Shown here one piece after another: positions 36,501-44,354 of a DNA stretch of 64,000 bases (within the stretch, counting starts at the first letter, position 1; every line of letters begins with the position of its first letter). The position numbers were made by a program, and so were the translations under genes. The stretch comes from Arenicella chitinivorans (GTDB lineage Bacteria > Pseudomonadota > Gammaproteobacteria > Arenicellales > Arenicellaceae): assembly GCF_014651515.1 (NCBI RefSeq), contig NZ_BMXA01000009.1:62001-126000 (forward strand), in the 5' to 3' direction. The notes beneath the pieces are model-generated. The model worked only from the letters and a program-made list of their open reading frames with translations. It ran no database searches and had not been told where the DNA came from.

Positions 36501-37560
36501 CGGCGATCAGTCTGGGCTTGAAAAGCGCTGGAAATCAACCTTGGTTGTGCTCAGCAACTCAGCGTTAAAAAACCCCAGTAACGCCTTAGCGGTACTGGAA
36601 AAGCGCTTTGCCGAAACTCTGACTATGACCGTCGATCAATGTCCGCCTGCTTACACAGTCGATGCTGGCGACGATATCTTTACGGCTTTCCAAACAAGCT
36701 TTCTCACCGCCGTAATGGGGTTTTGCAGTGACTCAAGACAGGACATCACCCAGAAAAACTATGCCTGGGTCGTCGAGCAATTCAATGCGACATTGAGTGG
36801 CAAATATCCGTTTGTTGGGACCATGCCTTCTATCAAGCAGGATGCAAGCCTAGCCGCAGTTAAACAATTCTTCACACAATTCAACACGGTCCGTGCCGAG
36901 TTACTTGCCGACCTCACATTAAAAGCCAAGACTGACGCGCGCTATTCAGAGGCACAAACATTCATTGCGCAGTTGAGTAAGGTATCCGATTTTTTTGCCG
37001 ACAACTTAGTGACTTCGTCGGGTGATGACAACCCAATTGCCAGCTTAACCGTTGAACCTAAATTTAAGGTACTGCTCACACCGTCTGTCGGTGAAGCGCA
37101 GGTCATCAGCCAGTACTTAGTCAGCAATGGCTTGGGAATTGGCATCCCGGGCAGTGCAACCCAGTTGGTATGGAATTACGGGGCCGATGCCGAGTTTGTC
37201 GCTCGTCTCGCTGCATCCTCAGCGTATCAGCTCGCGCCTTCCAATACGGCGGCTACGAGCGTATCTGAAGGCGTTATTCGATTTACCGAAACAGGCGCTT
37301 GGTCTTTGTTCCGTCTTATTCAGCGGTATAAGACAGCGCTTGAGACACAGGCAACTAAACCGGATTCAGGTTCACTGTTGTTGCAGTTTGGGGTTTCAGC
37401 AACACGCCCCTCTACCACTCCGGGCAGTACGCCAGATACCGTGTCGACGACGATTGACCTCGTCGTTGGTCTGGACATTTACAGCCTTAATTCAACCACC
37501 AAGCAGTTAGAAAAGCGCGAGTTTCCGCCTGTCTTTCCTGCTAGGGCACCCAACCTGTGA
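33583..37560 (+). CDS. tssM: T6SS inner-membrane protein TssM (IcmF)
   Basis: The largest membrane-complex protein, about 1325 residues. I place the start at the ATG at 33583 (a GTG at 33580 is one codon upstream). Spans: residues ~18-38 (YPALVIVCIVLLIFAAFLW) and ~380-400 (VSLVVLFILGAWSLW); the long C-terminal part is periplasmic and binds TssJ. In the cytosolic domain, where TssM proteins usually carry a Walker A, the sequence reads IPWYLVLNLVADKPLLRTIS (around residues 89-108): the IPWYLVL lead-in is kept but no GxxxxGK(S/T) follows. NTP binding is therefore unlikely. Known TssM homologues without a functional Walker A exist. Confidence 0.94.
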   Translation: MAMLQQILLEFRQVVAAYPALVIVCIVLLIFAAFLWIWFKVPAQQVSTEESGLSRVLKHFKARIYALIEVFREIVRQGFNRSQEVYDIPWYLVLNLVADKPLLRTISPSSIRRMAPRFMNAVLRQTKQNRWYFLKSLTVYDLIDTESGKRLESDIRTICERRPQRPLDGIILSVPGRSLIDADTEQLAALIDKALVDLTIIDSNVPFELPIYFIVSECESIRGFDAFLAQNWTQRDQIFGWSSDLDVNDPYRSRSVSDAFASVIRDLNRNQVLISSSVLKLAKGDDFVLLDQELKRLQTKLSTLCDALFKATTYNNRFLFRGLYFTGHNNNQTRASDDVFVVELFEKKIVAESNLATPTNQGLLSHQRMLARYKRASTVSLVVLFILGAWSLWSVKSQFDTAGSALNQVRPSASINSTGYNDVYRVLNQLSTVDARSFSRAALPISWFSGADDELINSIADNQFAKQVFPALECRLSQNFKSLMGYQPQLNEDDINQRFQQWPFVSVWLEKLHTFHRSRHDFISLSEPARYQNPNILTEFSELIKALYGINPPQGFFRRSTLYEAALNQLNYNYERPNPRCPDLPGSVDGDSSDLFWRRVGQTSNTIYTRIQADAVSPVNVVSSVGASGSTLLKTSIGMLEGNDYVLMDRWFDFLEQNWIAPQENLNPCQRMFESLSNINAVWLNHSTSSSRNANSTIGLFESRHCEENFVIQLLKNQSNNGSALFVQTELGEIDFSDQVKAFRNSLGSVQGLAFMSVNTNNAPVTPKQVSYWDTNHLANAIGYYKEYEAYATSNFGAIALSEQTPESRATYLLQQDMLIQLRSALKQEISLATRMSISEVTRKQSGKATPEQQLIAQVQNFNEATQQFYQLGNIFNQLGVQTDAKLWSKLSRQSALMILRSADELVASSGLYQPKNTFDATQPTALARLYGLTDKSSMDDYLLAQRQRAQFIALNYTQGPVTYLLNTDSGQGGDQSGLEKRWKSTLVVLSNSALKNPSNALAVLEKRFAETLTMTVDQCPPAYTVDAGDDIFTAFQTSFLTAVMGFCSDSRQDITQKNYAWVVEQFNATLSGKYPFVGTMPSIKQDASLAAVKQFFTQFNTVRAELLADLTLKAKTDARYSEAQTFIAQLSKVSDFFADNLVTSSGDDNPIASLTVEPKFKVLLTPSVGEAQVISQYLVSNGLGIGIPGSATQLVWNYGADAEFVARLAASSAYQLAPSNTAATSVSEGVIRFTETGAWSLFRLIQRYKTALETQATKPDSGSLLLQFGVSATRPSTTPGSTPDTVSTTIDLVVGLDIYSLNSTTKQLEKREFPPVFPARAPNL

Positions 37561-37568
37561 GGTAACTA

Positions 37569-38699
37569 ATGGACGCAGTCATATCCGAACTAGAACGTGT
37601 TTTTAAACAACACATGTCAGCACCGCTCTCTGAGTATGTTTCGCCAATCTCTGCCGAAAATCCAACTGGTCCATACCTTGCAGATGAGGAGGTCTACCAA
37701 CGTATTCAGGCCGCACGTGTTCAAGATGATAATTCAACCCCGCGGGGCGTATGGGATATTGAATTGCGCAGTGCTGATTGGGAGGCCGTATCCAAGGGAT
37801 GCCTGACGACGTTGGCGCATCAGAGCAAGGACCTACAGCTCGCCATTTGGCTATTGGAGGCACGTCTGCATACCGACGGATTCGGCGCGCTGGCCCCATG
37901 CCTGCATTTAATTACAGAGTTAAGTCACCAGTTCTGGCCTGACATGCATCCTTGTTCGAAAGAAGCTGACCTAGAACACCGGATTAATCTGTTTGCCTGG
38001 ATCAACACCAAACTGATACTCGCTCTTAAACAGGTCCCGATATCAGCGCGCGTTGACACAGAGGTCAACTACAGTTGGACTGACTGGGAGCTCGCCTTGC
38101 GGAACACCCAGTTGAAACAAGCGCACCCTGAGACAAAATTTGACCCCAAAGACCTTGACGTAGAGAGGGTGTCAATGAATATCAATCAAACGCCAGTGAC
38201 GTTCTATCAAACACTTTACGCCGACCTTGAACTCGCGCTACTTGCAGCGGACAGGCTGGTATACCTGTTGGATGCGAAGCTGGCTGGCGAGTCACCAAGT
38301 ATGGCGGATTTTATCGGCACACTAGAGGAAATCGCCGGACTCGCGTATCAACAACTTGAGCAGCGTGGCAGTCACCTACGGCCAATTGAAGACACATCAG
38401 CCGACGGAGTGCAAAACGAGGACTCGATGCAGATTCACAGCTCGGTCACCGAAGCAACGCAGTCACTGCAGAATCGCCAGGATGCGTATCACGCGCTGCG
38501 CAGTATTGCTGATTATCTCGTCCAGGACGACCCTCACAGTCCTGCACCATACCTCATCTACAAAGCCATTGACTGGGGGCAAATGAACACCAGCCAACTG
38601 TATCAGGAACTGTTTGTACAACAACAAGGGCATATCAATATTTTTGACATGTTAGGGATTCAACAAAAAGACGCGTCACCCGATGCGCTGCACTCCTGA
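37569..38699 (+). CDS. tssA: T6SS cap/priming protein TssA (ImpA-like)
   Basis: A 376-residue protein with an ImpA_N domain: PISAENPTGPYLADEEVYQRIQAARVQ, then DWEAVSKGCLTTLAHQSKDLQLAIWLLEARLHTDGFGAL and FWPDMHP. The C-terminal part (AYHALRSIADYLVQDDPHSPAPYLIYKAIDWG) resembles short TssA classes that organise the baseplate or cap the growing tail. GAGG precedes the ATG. It overlaps the next reading frame only if the most upstream start of that gene is used. Confidence 0.92.
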   Translation: MDAVISELERVFKQHMSAPLSEYVSPISAENPTGPYLADEEVYQRIQAARVQDDNSTPRGVWDIELRSADWEAVSKGCLTTLAHQSKDLQLAIWLLEARLHTDGFGALAPCLHLITELSHQFWPDMHPCSKEADLEHRINLFAWINTKLILALKQVPISARVDTEVNYSWTDWELALRNTQLKQAHPETKFDPKDLDVERVSMNINQTPVTFYQTLYADLELALLAADRLVYLLDAKLAGESPSMADFIGTLEEIAGLAYQQLEQRGSHLRPIEDTSADGVQNEDSMQIHSSVTEATQSLQNRQDAYHALRSIADYLVQDDPHSPAPYLIYKAIDWGQMNTSQLYQELFVQQQGHINIFDMLGIQQKDASPDALHS

Positions 38700-38724
38700 G
38701 CGCATACCAATGGAGAACAAGATC

Positions 38725-40956
38725 ATGAGCAACGACAAAGTGACCACCTCTTCGAAAGCATCATCCGGCCACGACGCAGAATGCCTGGTGGAATTTAGCG
38801 AAAGTCGTGTCTGGCAACGTGTCGATGATCAACCAACATATGCAGAATTCCAGGATGCTGCCCCACTGCAGAGTCGCGGCATGGCGACCGATTACGCCGA
38901 TGCCATCGTGCGGGTTTGGCGACAGGCACTTAACGCCGGACATTTCGATACCGAGCAGCCTGGCTATATATTGCAGCTCGAAGCTGGGGATGGCCAGTTT
39001 GCGCACTGGTGTTTGGATGCGCTCAAATCCACCTTAAATGACGATGAGTGGAGCCGGTTTAATCCGACCTACCTACTTGCAGACAGCCGAACGGAACGTG
39101 TTTCCGAGTGCTGGTCGCACCCTGTGTTGTCTTCTTGGATCAAAACTGGACACCTTGAACCGGTTCATTTTAACGCACTCACTCATTCGTATATCGAACT
39201 TTCCAGCACACAGCTCACGCTTGGACACCGAAGCATTGAAAACCCGCTGTTCGTTATCGCTAATGGCGTATTTAGTGGTCTGCCTCATTCGTTTATCAAC
39301 ATCCACTACGGTCATTGCAACACAGCCTACGTATCCAAACAAACCAGCGCGAGTGAACCGATTCAGTTTCATTGGTACCAGAAAACTGACTTGAGTCCTT
39401 TAGAGCAACGGTACCTCGCTCGATTTGACAGCGCTTACACGCTCATCCCAGATGGTGCATTTGATTGCATACAGCATATTCGTCAGATTGCTAACCACGA
39501 GTGTCTATGGCTAACCTCTCATCGTGGTTTCCACCTTGAGTCAGACCTACGACAGCAAGGTCTGCCTCAGTTGGTCGACTCACCCAGATTATTCTTACCC
39601 GTCAATGGCCATGCATTGACCTGGTATGCGTCGGAGCAGGGCGGGCAAGCCCTACACGCTCAGCGCTCCAGCCAATCGCCATTGACATCACTCATTTACT
39701 TCGGTAGCCCGCGACGTGCTTCGTTCTGCGACGCCGCGCAATTGAGCACCGTTCTTACGACCGTTCGTCATGAGTCTGCTCATTACGCAAATCATGTTGC
39801 CGGCGTCGCCAATCCGGCTAACGGCGGCGCCGATTTTATATACTGGCTGGTATCAGAAGTGGCAGATGACGCCAGGCTGCTATTTCGCTATTTAGATGAG
39901 TTAAGCGCGGCGTTAGCCGGATTGACGGTGCAGCAACTGTCAGATTGGCGCGCACTGTTTAACAAGATGTGGGACGCAGTCTACACCTTTCGTGAAGAAC
40001 ATGAGGATTACGTTCACTTAGCCATGATTGCTCAGCAGTTTAACGCGCATCAGCTGGCATGCCGAATACTGATGGCTGTGCTGGAAAGTAACCCAGATAA
40101 TCATGAGGCCAGATTTGCCTATGCTCTGTCCTGTCTCAGTCGCGGCAACATTGACCAGACAATTACCAGTCTGCGCCGCATTACTCAATGCGACGACTTA
40201 GAAAACTCGAATTTGTACGAAGAAGCTAAAGGACTGTTGAACTACGTGGTCACCATACCATCTCAAATGCCATTCGAACTCAACTCAACGACTGCTCGAC
40301 TTGACTCTGGAACGCTTCGGTTAATGCCGCTATCGCCGCATCATGCGCAGGACTTTTGGCTCCAATATCGTGATCCTTCCATTGCGGTGATGACCGCATT
40401 GCCGGCGTTTGAAGCCATGGAGGATCTCTTGGCTTGGATTGAACAACACACCCAGCAAGATAACAAATTTGTTTATGCCGTGATCGATAACGAAGTCGGC
40501 TTCGTTGGCGTAGTGTCCGCGTCGTGCTTTAAGCACAGCGCATTCTTTTACTTTTGGATTGGCGCGGACTATCAAGGTCAAGGCTTCGGACAACGCGCGG
40601 CCGTTACTCTGTTTAAACACCTAAGCGCTATCCACCGGATCAATGCAGTGTACACCTGTGCATTTGCTGACAATTCTCGCTCGATTTCTGCCCTGAGCGA
40701 ACTTGGTTTTTGTGCGCTTCCAGACCAAGCTATCCCGCCAGATGAAGCATACCAATTCTACGTTAAGGCGCTGACAGATTCAGTAAGCCCACATTCGGAT
40801 CAGCCGCACCACTCACACGCACTGCAAACCCTGTTGAACGGCATCAACTCCCCAATTGAGCTCGCTGAACCAATGTCGACCTCGATTAGTCAACCAGGAC
40901 TGGAAACAAAATCCGTGCGCAAGTCGACAATAAAGGAAGCTACTAATGCCCGCTAG
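38725..40956 (+). CDS. Methyltransferase-like/TPR/GNAT tri-domain protein in T6SS operon
   Basis: A 743-residue protein starting at the ATG at 38725, which has GGAG 9 nt upstream; longer starts at 38683 and 38710 are less likely. Residues ~60-340 resemble a MidA-type SAM methyltransferase (ILQLEAGDGQFAHWCLDAL, then PLFVIANGVFSGLPHSF). Residues ~435-520 contain TPR-like helices (LACRILMAVLESNPDNHEARFAYALSCLSRGNI). Residues ~530-680 form a GNAT acetyltransferase, with acetyl-CoA loop ADYQGQGFGQRA and FADNSRSISALSELGF. The combination suggests protein modification tied to the apparatus or its cargo; no partner is identifiable. The catalytic competence of the methyltransferase part is uncertain. 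Confidence 0.8.
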   Translation: MSNDKVTTSSKASSGHDAECLVEFSESRVWQRVDDQPTYAEFQDAAPLQSRGMATDYADAIVRVWRQALNAGHFDTEQPGYILQLEAGDGQFAHWCLDALKSTLNDDEWSRFNPTYLLADSRTERVSECWSHPVLSSWIKTGHLEPVHFNALTHSYIELSSTQLTLGHRSIENPLFVIANGVFSGLPHSFINIHYGHCNTAYVSKQTSASEPIQFHWYQKTDLSPLEQRYLARFDSAYTLIPDGAFDCIQHIRQIANHECLWLTSHRGFHLESDLRQQGLPQLVDSPRLFLPVNGHALTWYASEQGGQALHAQRSSQSPLTSLIYFGSPRRASFCDAAQLSTVLTTVRHESAHYANHVAGVANPANGGADFIYWLVSEVADDARLLFRYLDELSAALAGLTVQQLSDWRALFNKMWDAVYTFREEHEDYVHLAMIAQQFNAHQLACRILMAVLESNPDNHEARFAYALSCLSRGNIDQTITSLRRITQCDDLENSNLYEEAKGLLNYVVTIPSQMPFELNSTTARLDSGTLRLMPLSPHHAQDFWLQYRDPSIAVMTALPAFEAMEDLLAWIEQHTQQDNKFVYAVIDNEVGFVGVVSASCFKHSAFFYFWIGADYQGQGFGQRAAVTLFKHLSAIHRINAVYTCAFADNSRSISALSELGFCALPDQAIPPDEAYQFYVKALTDSVSPHSDQPHHSHALQTLLNGINSPIELAEPMSTSISQPGLETKSVRKSTIKEATNAR

Positions 40957-41480
40957 GTCATCCAATCGTATCGCAGGTCAAGAATTAAAGCGACAGCAGA
41001 CCGCAGGCCACCGCTCACGGATTGTCGGACAGCATCTTGCGCCCAGCAATATCATTAGCGGGCAACGCCGCCGCGCGCGGCCACATCGATTTGTGGCCGG
41101 AACACACCCATACGCTCGGATCGTCCATTTTACCGATCCCGGTGGAACACGGCGACGCGGACTTGAGCCGGGCGGCACGGCCAGAGCATCTTTCGAAATC
41201 CGCCTCGGTGCGGATCGCAGCACAGATTTTGCGCGGGCTGATGCCAGCGCCCGACGCGCCCACATTCCTGCGCGGCGTGCCACCGAAGTCTGGCATCACC
41301 ATCATGCTGTTCGCATTGGGCATGGTGGGCGCATGTACGGCCGCTTGTTTCTGATGGATCGGGCTGTTCACGAGGCGGCACCACATTTTGGTAGCCGTCA
41401 TGTCGGAGGGCAACACGTCACATTCGGCGCGGGAATTTGGAGTTGACTTTGACACTGCTCATTATCAATTGCTGGTTTAA
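40946..41480 (+). pseudogene. Ambiguous ORF region, possibly a broken T6SS gene
   Basis: A strong ribosome site (AAAGGAAG, 7 nt spacing) precedes the ATG at 40946, overlapping the previous gene. The frame it opens (to 41446) is extremely Arg/His-rich and G-rich at codon position 2, unlike its neighbours. A second plus frame (TTG at 41022 to a TGA at 41352-41354) reads like normal protein (RPAISLAGNAAARGHIDLWP..., ending in a hydrophobic MLFALGMVGACTAACF) and continues after the TGA as MSEGNTSHSAREFGVDFDTA to a TAA at 41478-41480. One indel plus one nonsense change would join these into one gene. Alternatively only one of the frames is real. No family is recognised. Confidence 0.35.
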
Positions 41481-41494
41481 CACAGAGAACTCAA

Positions 41495-42517
41495 ATGGCT
41501 AATATCACTGATCCTTTGTTAGGTAACGCTCATCCTAGTGAGTCTCAACGGGCGCGCTCGAATAGTGCGCCGCTGGCGCCGAATCAAGGGCGAGGGCAAT
41601 ACGGACCCCCAGTCATCGGTGCTTCCGCAGCGGTTACCTCCGCGCTCGCTACTGGTAGCGCATCTCTCCCGAGCGGTGCAAACGTTGCCTCCGCAGCTTT
41701 GGGCGTCACCAGTGGCGCGTTATGGAGTGGTGGTGCAGTAATGGATCAACGCTCCAATCCACGTAGTAGCTATGATGATGGCGCACGGACGGTCGGAAAT
41801 CTGGCCAGTATTGGTGCGGGCTTGAGCAGTTCGGTCGCCAGCGTCACATCCGAATCCGCGTCATTCTGGAGTGCGACTACCTCATCTGCGTTATGGGGAG
41901 TGAGTAGTGGGGTATCGATGTTGCGTGGCGCTGCGGCGACCGTTTCCGGTCTTCGAAGCCGCGATGTTTGGCAGTCCGTAAGTGGCGCCGCGCAAACATT
42001 AAGTGGTGTTGCGAATGCTGGCGCCGCCTATATGAGTTACGAGGCGGCCCGACATACGGCGAACCATGATACCACCACGGCCAGCAGTTATGCCTATGGA
42101 TCAGCAGGTGCCTGGCTTGCCGGCGAAGCCTTGGGGGCTTTGTCGACTTGGGCAGCTACACCTCCTCGGCAGGCAAACGTACCGGACATAGAGTCTGGTT
42201 TGGGTTCACATAGTCCCGCGTTACAGCGGTCCCATAGCCATTCGTCCTTGCCGATAAACGTTGAGTCACCATCAGCCTCGCCGGTTAACGCGCGTCACAG
42301 CCCGAGGGCAAGTTCAGTGCGATCCGATTCCAGTAACTCGTCTAATCACGCCGCCAGCGCGCCCATACCGCCAGTTCAACTCGCGCCGCCACCCGTTTTG
42401 TCAGGAGCCAGTTCGCAGCCAAGGCGAGCCCGACGCCACAGCATGACAGCGTTGCCGAAACAAAGTTCAGCCGCGCCTTCGCCGCCTAGAGCGCGCAGCA
42501 ACTCACTAGGGCAATAG
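41495..42517 (+). CDS. Ser/Ala/Gly-rich candidate effector with RSNS motifs
   Basis: A 340-residue protein of unusual composition. Residues ~40-215 alternate short hydrophobic, glycine-zipper-like segments (VASAALGVTSGALWSGGAV, NLASIGAGLSSSVASV, SSGVSMLRGAAATVSGL, GSAGAWLAGEALGALSTW) that could insert in membranes. Residues ~220-340 are a Ser/Pro-rich disordered tail. RARSNS occurs near both ends: residues 19-24, where RSNSAP fits the 14-3-3 mode I consensus RSx(S)xP, and residues 332-337. It lies at the head of the effector-like array, 2 nt before the next gene. I recognise no family; effector status is inferred from position and composition. Confidence 0.7.
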   Translation: MANITDPLLGNAHPSESQRARSNSAPLAPNQGRGQYGPPVIGASAAVTSALATGSASLPSGANVASAALGVTSGALWSGGAVMDQRSNPRSSYDDGARTVGNLASIGAGLSSSVASVTSESASFWSATTSSALWGVSSGVSMLRGAAATVSGLRSRDVWQSVSGAAQTLSGVANAGAAYMSYEAARHTANHDTTTASSYAYGSAGAWLAGEALGALSTWAATPPRQANVPDIESGLGSHSPALQRSHSHSSLPINVESPSASPVNARHSPRASSVRSDSSNSSNHAASAPIPPVQLAPPPVLSGASSQPRRARRHSMTALPKQSSAAPSPPRARSNSLGQ

Positions 42518-42519
42518 AA

Positions 42520-43206
42520 ATGAATCCAAATCGATTCCAGGGCTTTCCGGCAACCACATCGTGGAAAAGTCATCAATCCGACGTAAACAGCGGGGCCGAC
42601 GTTGTGGGTTTTCGGTTTATTGAAGATGTGGAGCAACAGAAGATTACCAGCACCGCACCGGCTAAGTTTCCAGTGCGCCAGTTACCATTCCCGCCCTTAC
42701 ATAACCACCCATTCGGCGAGGACATTGCACCGGACCTGGCTCATTTTGAAAAGCACACCGCGAAAAATACGCGTAAGTACTTGCTCGCAAAAAGATCAGG
42801 CGATCTGCGGCGTATGCGAATTGCACGCACGCGGCAAACGGAGATTATCGGTGAGTTTACAACTATGCGACGCATGACCAAGATGCGTGATGCGAAGCCG
42901 CTGATGCCTATTCGACCTGGACACGGTACCGGAATCGATCAGATGTGGGAGAGTAAGAGGCGTAGGCAAGCCTGGGTGGTTGAAGCGAAAGGCCCGATGG
43001 CAAAACTACAGCCTGGTCAAATGACGGATAAATGGATTACCTCGCGTATTAAGTCTCAAGCAAATTCCCGTGATGCTCGTCGAGCAAAATCCGCGAAACG
43101 CATACAGCATCTATGGAACAAAGGGCGCGTCTACAAGACAACGCAAACATCGATTGAATACCCGGGACATTTTTCATCGTCCGGTGGTTTTAAAAAAATC
43201 ACGTAA
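42520..43206 (+). CDS. PD-(D/E)XK (REase-fold) nuclease toxin candidate
   Basis: A 228-residue basic protein. The C-terminal half carries a restriction-endonuclease-fold toxin signature: GTGIDQMW with Asp140, then VVEAKG with Glu155 and Lys157, and QMTDKWI at residues 167-173. The order GxD...(V)VEaK...Q-(S/T)-D-x-WI is characteristic of polymorphic-toxin REase domains. It presumably cleaves DNA or RNA in target cells. The N-terminal ~90 residues are unlike known T6SS markers and may mediate loading. It follows the preceding gene by 2 nt. No immunity-sized gene is adjacent, which is odd if it is used against bacteria. Confidence 0.78.
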   Translation: MNPNRFQGFPATTSWKSHQSDVNSGADVVGFRFIEDVEQQKITSTAPAKFPVRQLPFPPLHNHPFGEDIAPDLAHFEKHTAKNTRKYLLAKRSGDLRRMRIARTRQTEIIGEFTTMRRMTKMRDAKPLMPIRPGHGTGIDQMWESKRRRQAWVVEAKGPMAKLQPGQMTDKWITSRIKSQANSRDARRAKSAKRIQHLWNKGRVYKTTQTSIEYPGHFSSSGGFKKIT

Positions 43207-43235
43207 CGCGGTGATCTCAGCATACGGAGTACAGC

Positions 43236-44303
43236 ATGAACCCAAGAACCGTTAAAACACACGTCTACTTACCCGGCTTATCGGCACATGACAGCTCGCA
43301 CGGGAGGGCCGCATTTGAGGAGTTAAACAAAGCAAACGTCACCAGTGGCAATATCTTTGTCGACACTCAGGCAGCGCAAGCTGTTATGCGCGCTCGTTAT
43401 AGATCGCTCATCAACGATCGGTTAACCAACAATGTCAATCTGTCCGTTAGAGATCGAATCAACCTGCGTGAGCAGCAAGCGAACGTGAATGCACGGGTCC
43501 AGATTATCAACCCTCAGGTTGCGCCTGTCCCAGGGGTCAATCAACCCAACAATGGCCCCGCCGACATTCTTTGGGTTAAAGGGCACGGAAATGCCCAGAA
43601 TACCAATTCCATTTCGACCCGAGTTGAGTATCAAAAGGATCAGGGTTTCTTGCCAACAGGCGGAAGATTAACGGTTCGACGAGGCTACCGTCAGAGCCAC
43701 ACTGCGACTGATATAGCGACCAGTGTCCGACGAATTTCGGCCATGATCACACCACAAACTCAGTCGGACGGCCTGGATGTTCGAATTTCATCTTGCGGCT
43801 CAGCGGGGACATTTCGACGAGATCCGCTGGGCGGGGTCGTGCCGGTTCAGCCCAGTTTTGTCGGCAGTGTGTCGGCCGCATTGGATACCCAGGGCGCAAA
43901 TCCGAGGATTCAGGTCAGCGGGTTTCGAGGTGATTCGAATTCGTCACATCCGACTGGTGGCCAGTTCGTAACCAAGATCAAACAGAAAGCAAAATCCGCT
44001 AATCCGACCCAGGGATTCACCAATGCATTCACCCGTATGCAGGTTGCCACACAAACGGTCCCGCAGGTGGGATTGGTCCCTGTGATTGACAAAATTGGCC
44101 CCAATCACCCAAGGCGTGCGCGACTCGACAATGACGTCATTAATCATCTGGCACCGCGTTTACCGGCTCGATTGTCGATCTCACCGCAACTGCGAGCAAC
44201 GATTCAGCCTTACACCAAAGTAGAGGTGCGCAACGGGCTATCGAAACCACAAGCCAGTGTCCCGCGCTCGAGTGCGCGTGTGCCAGTTCCACGCAACATC
44301 TAG
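43236..44303 (+). CDS. Clan CD-like cysteine protease candidate effector
   Basis: A 355-residue protein with GGAG before its ATG. Two motifs fit the catalytic dyad of clan CD peptidases (caspases, MARTX CPD/C80): a hydrophobic strand ending in His-Gly, ILWVKGHGNAQ (His117), and 70 residues later a strand ending before Cys, LDVRISSCGSAG (Cys187). The GHG...SSC(G/A) arrangement is what C80-like domains show. The C-terminal ~150 residues are Pro/Arg/Ser-rich with an oddly basic end. It could process host or toxin proteins. No sequence family is certain; this is a motif-level call within an effector-like array. Confidence 0.6.
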   Translation: MNPRTVKTHVYLPGLSAHDSSHGRAAFEELNKANVTSGNIFVDTQAAQAVMRARYRSLINDRLTNNVNLSVRDRINLREQQANVNARVQIINPQVAPVPGVNQPNNGPADILWVKGHGNAQNTNSISTRVEYQKDQGFLPTGGRLTVRRGYRQSHTATDIATSVRRISAMITPQTQSDGLDVRISSCGSAGTFRRDPLGGVVPVQPSFVGSVSAALDTQGANPRIQVSGFRGDSNSSHPTGGQFVTKIKQKAKSANPTQGFTNAFTRMQVATQTVPQVGLVPVIDKIGPNHPRRARLDNDVINHLAPRLPARLSISPQLRATIQPYTKVEVRNGLSKPQASVPRSSARVPVPRNI

Positions 44304-44354
44304 CGCTCGTGCACACGATCATCAGTCACCGCATTAATCAACAGGAGGTTCACC

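Noticed and set aside
41352-41354. In-frame TGA considered as selenocysteine or readthrough
   Set aside because: No SECIS-like hairpin was evident and the surrounding frame itself is uncertain; a nonsense mutation is simpler.
41015-41455. 146-codon minus-strand ORF considered as a PAAR protein
   Set aside because: No PAAR signature, weak start region, and opposite orientation to all T6SS genes around it.
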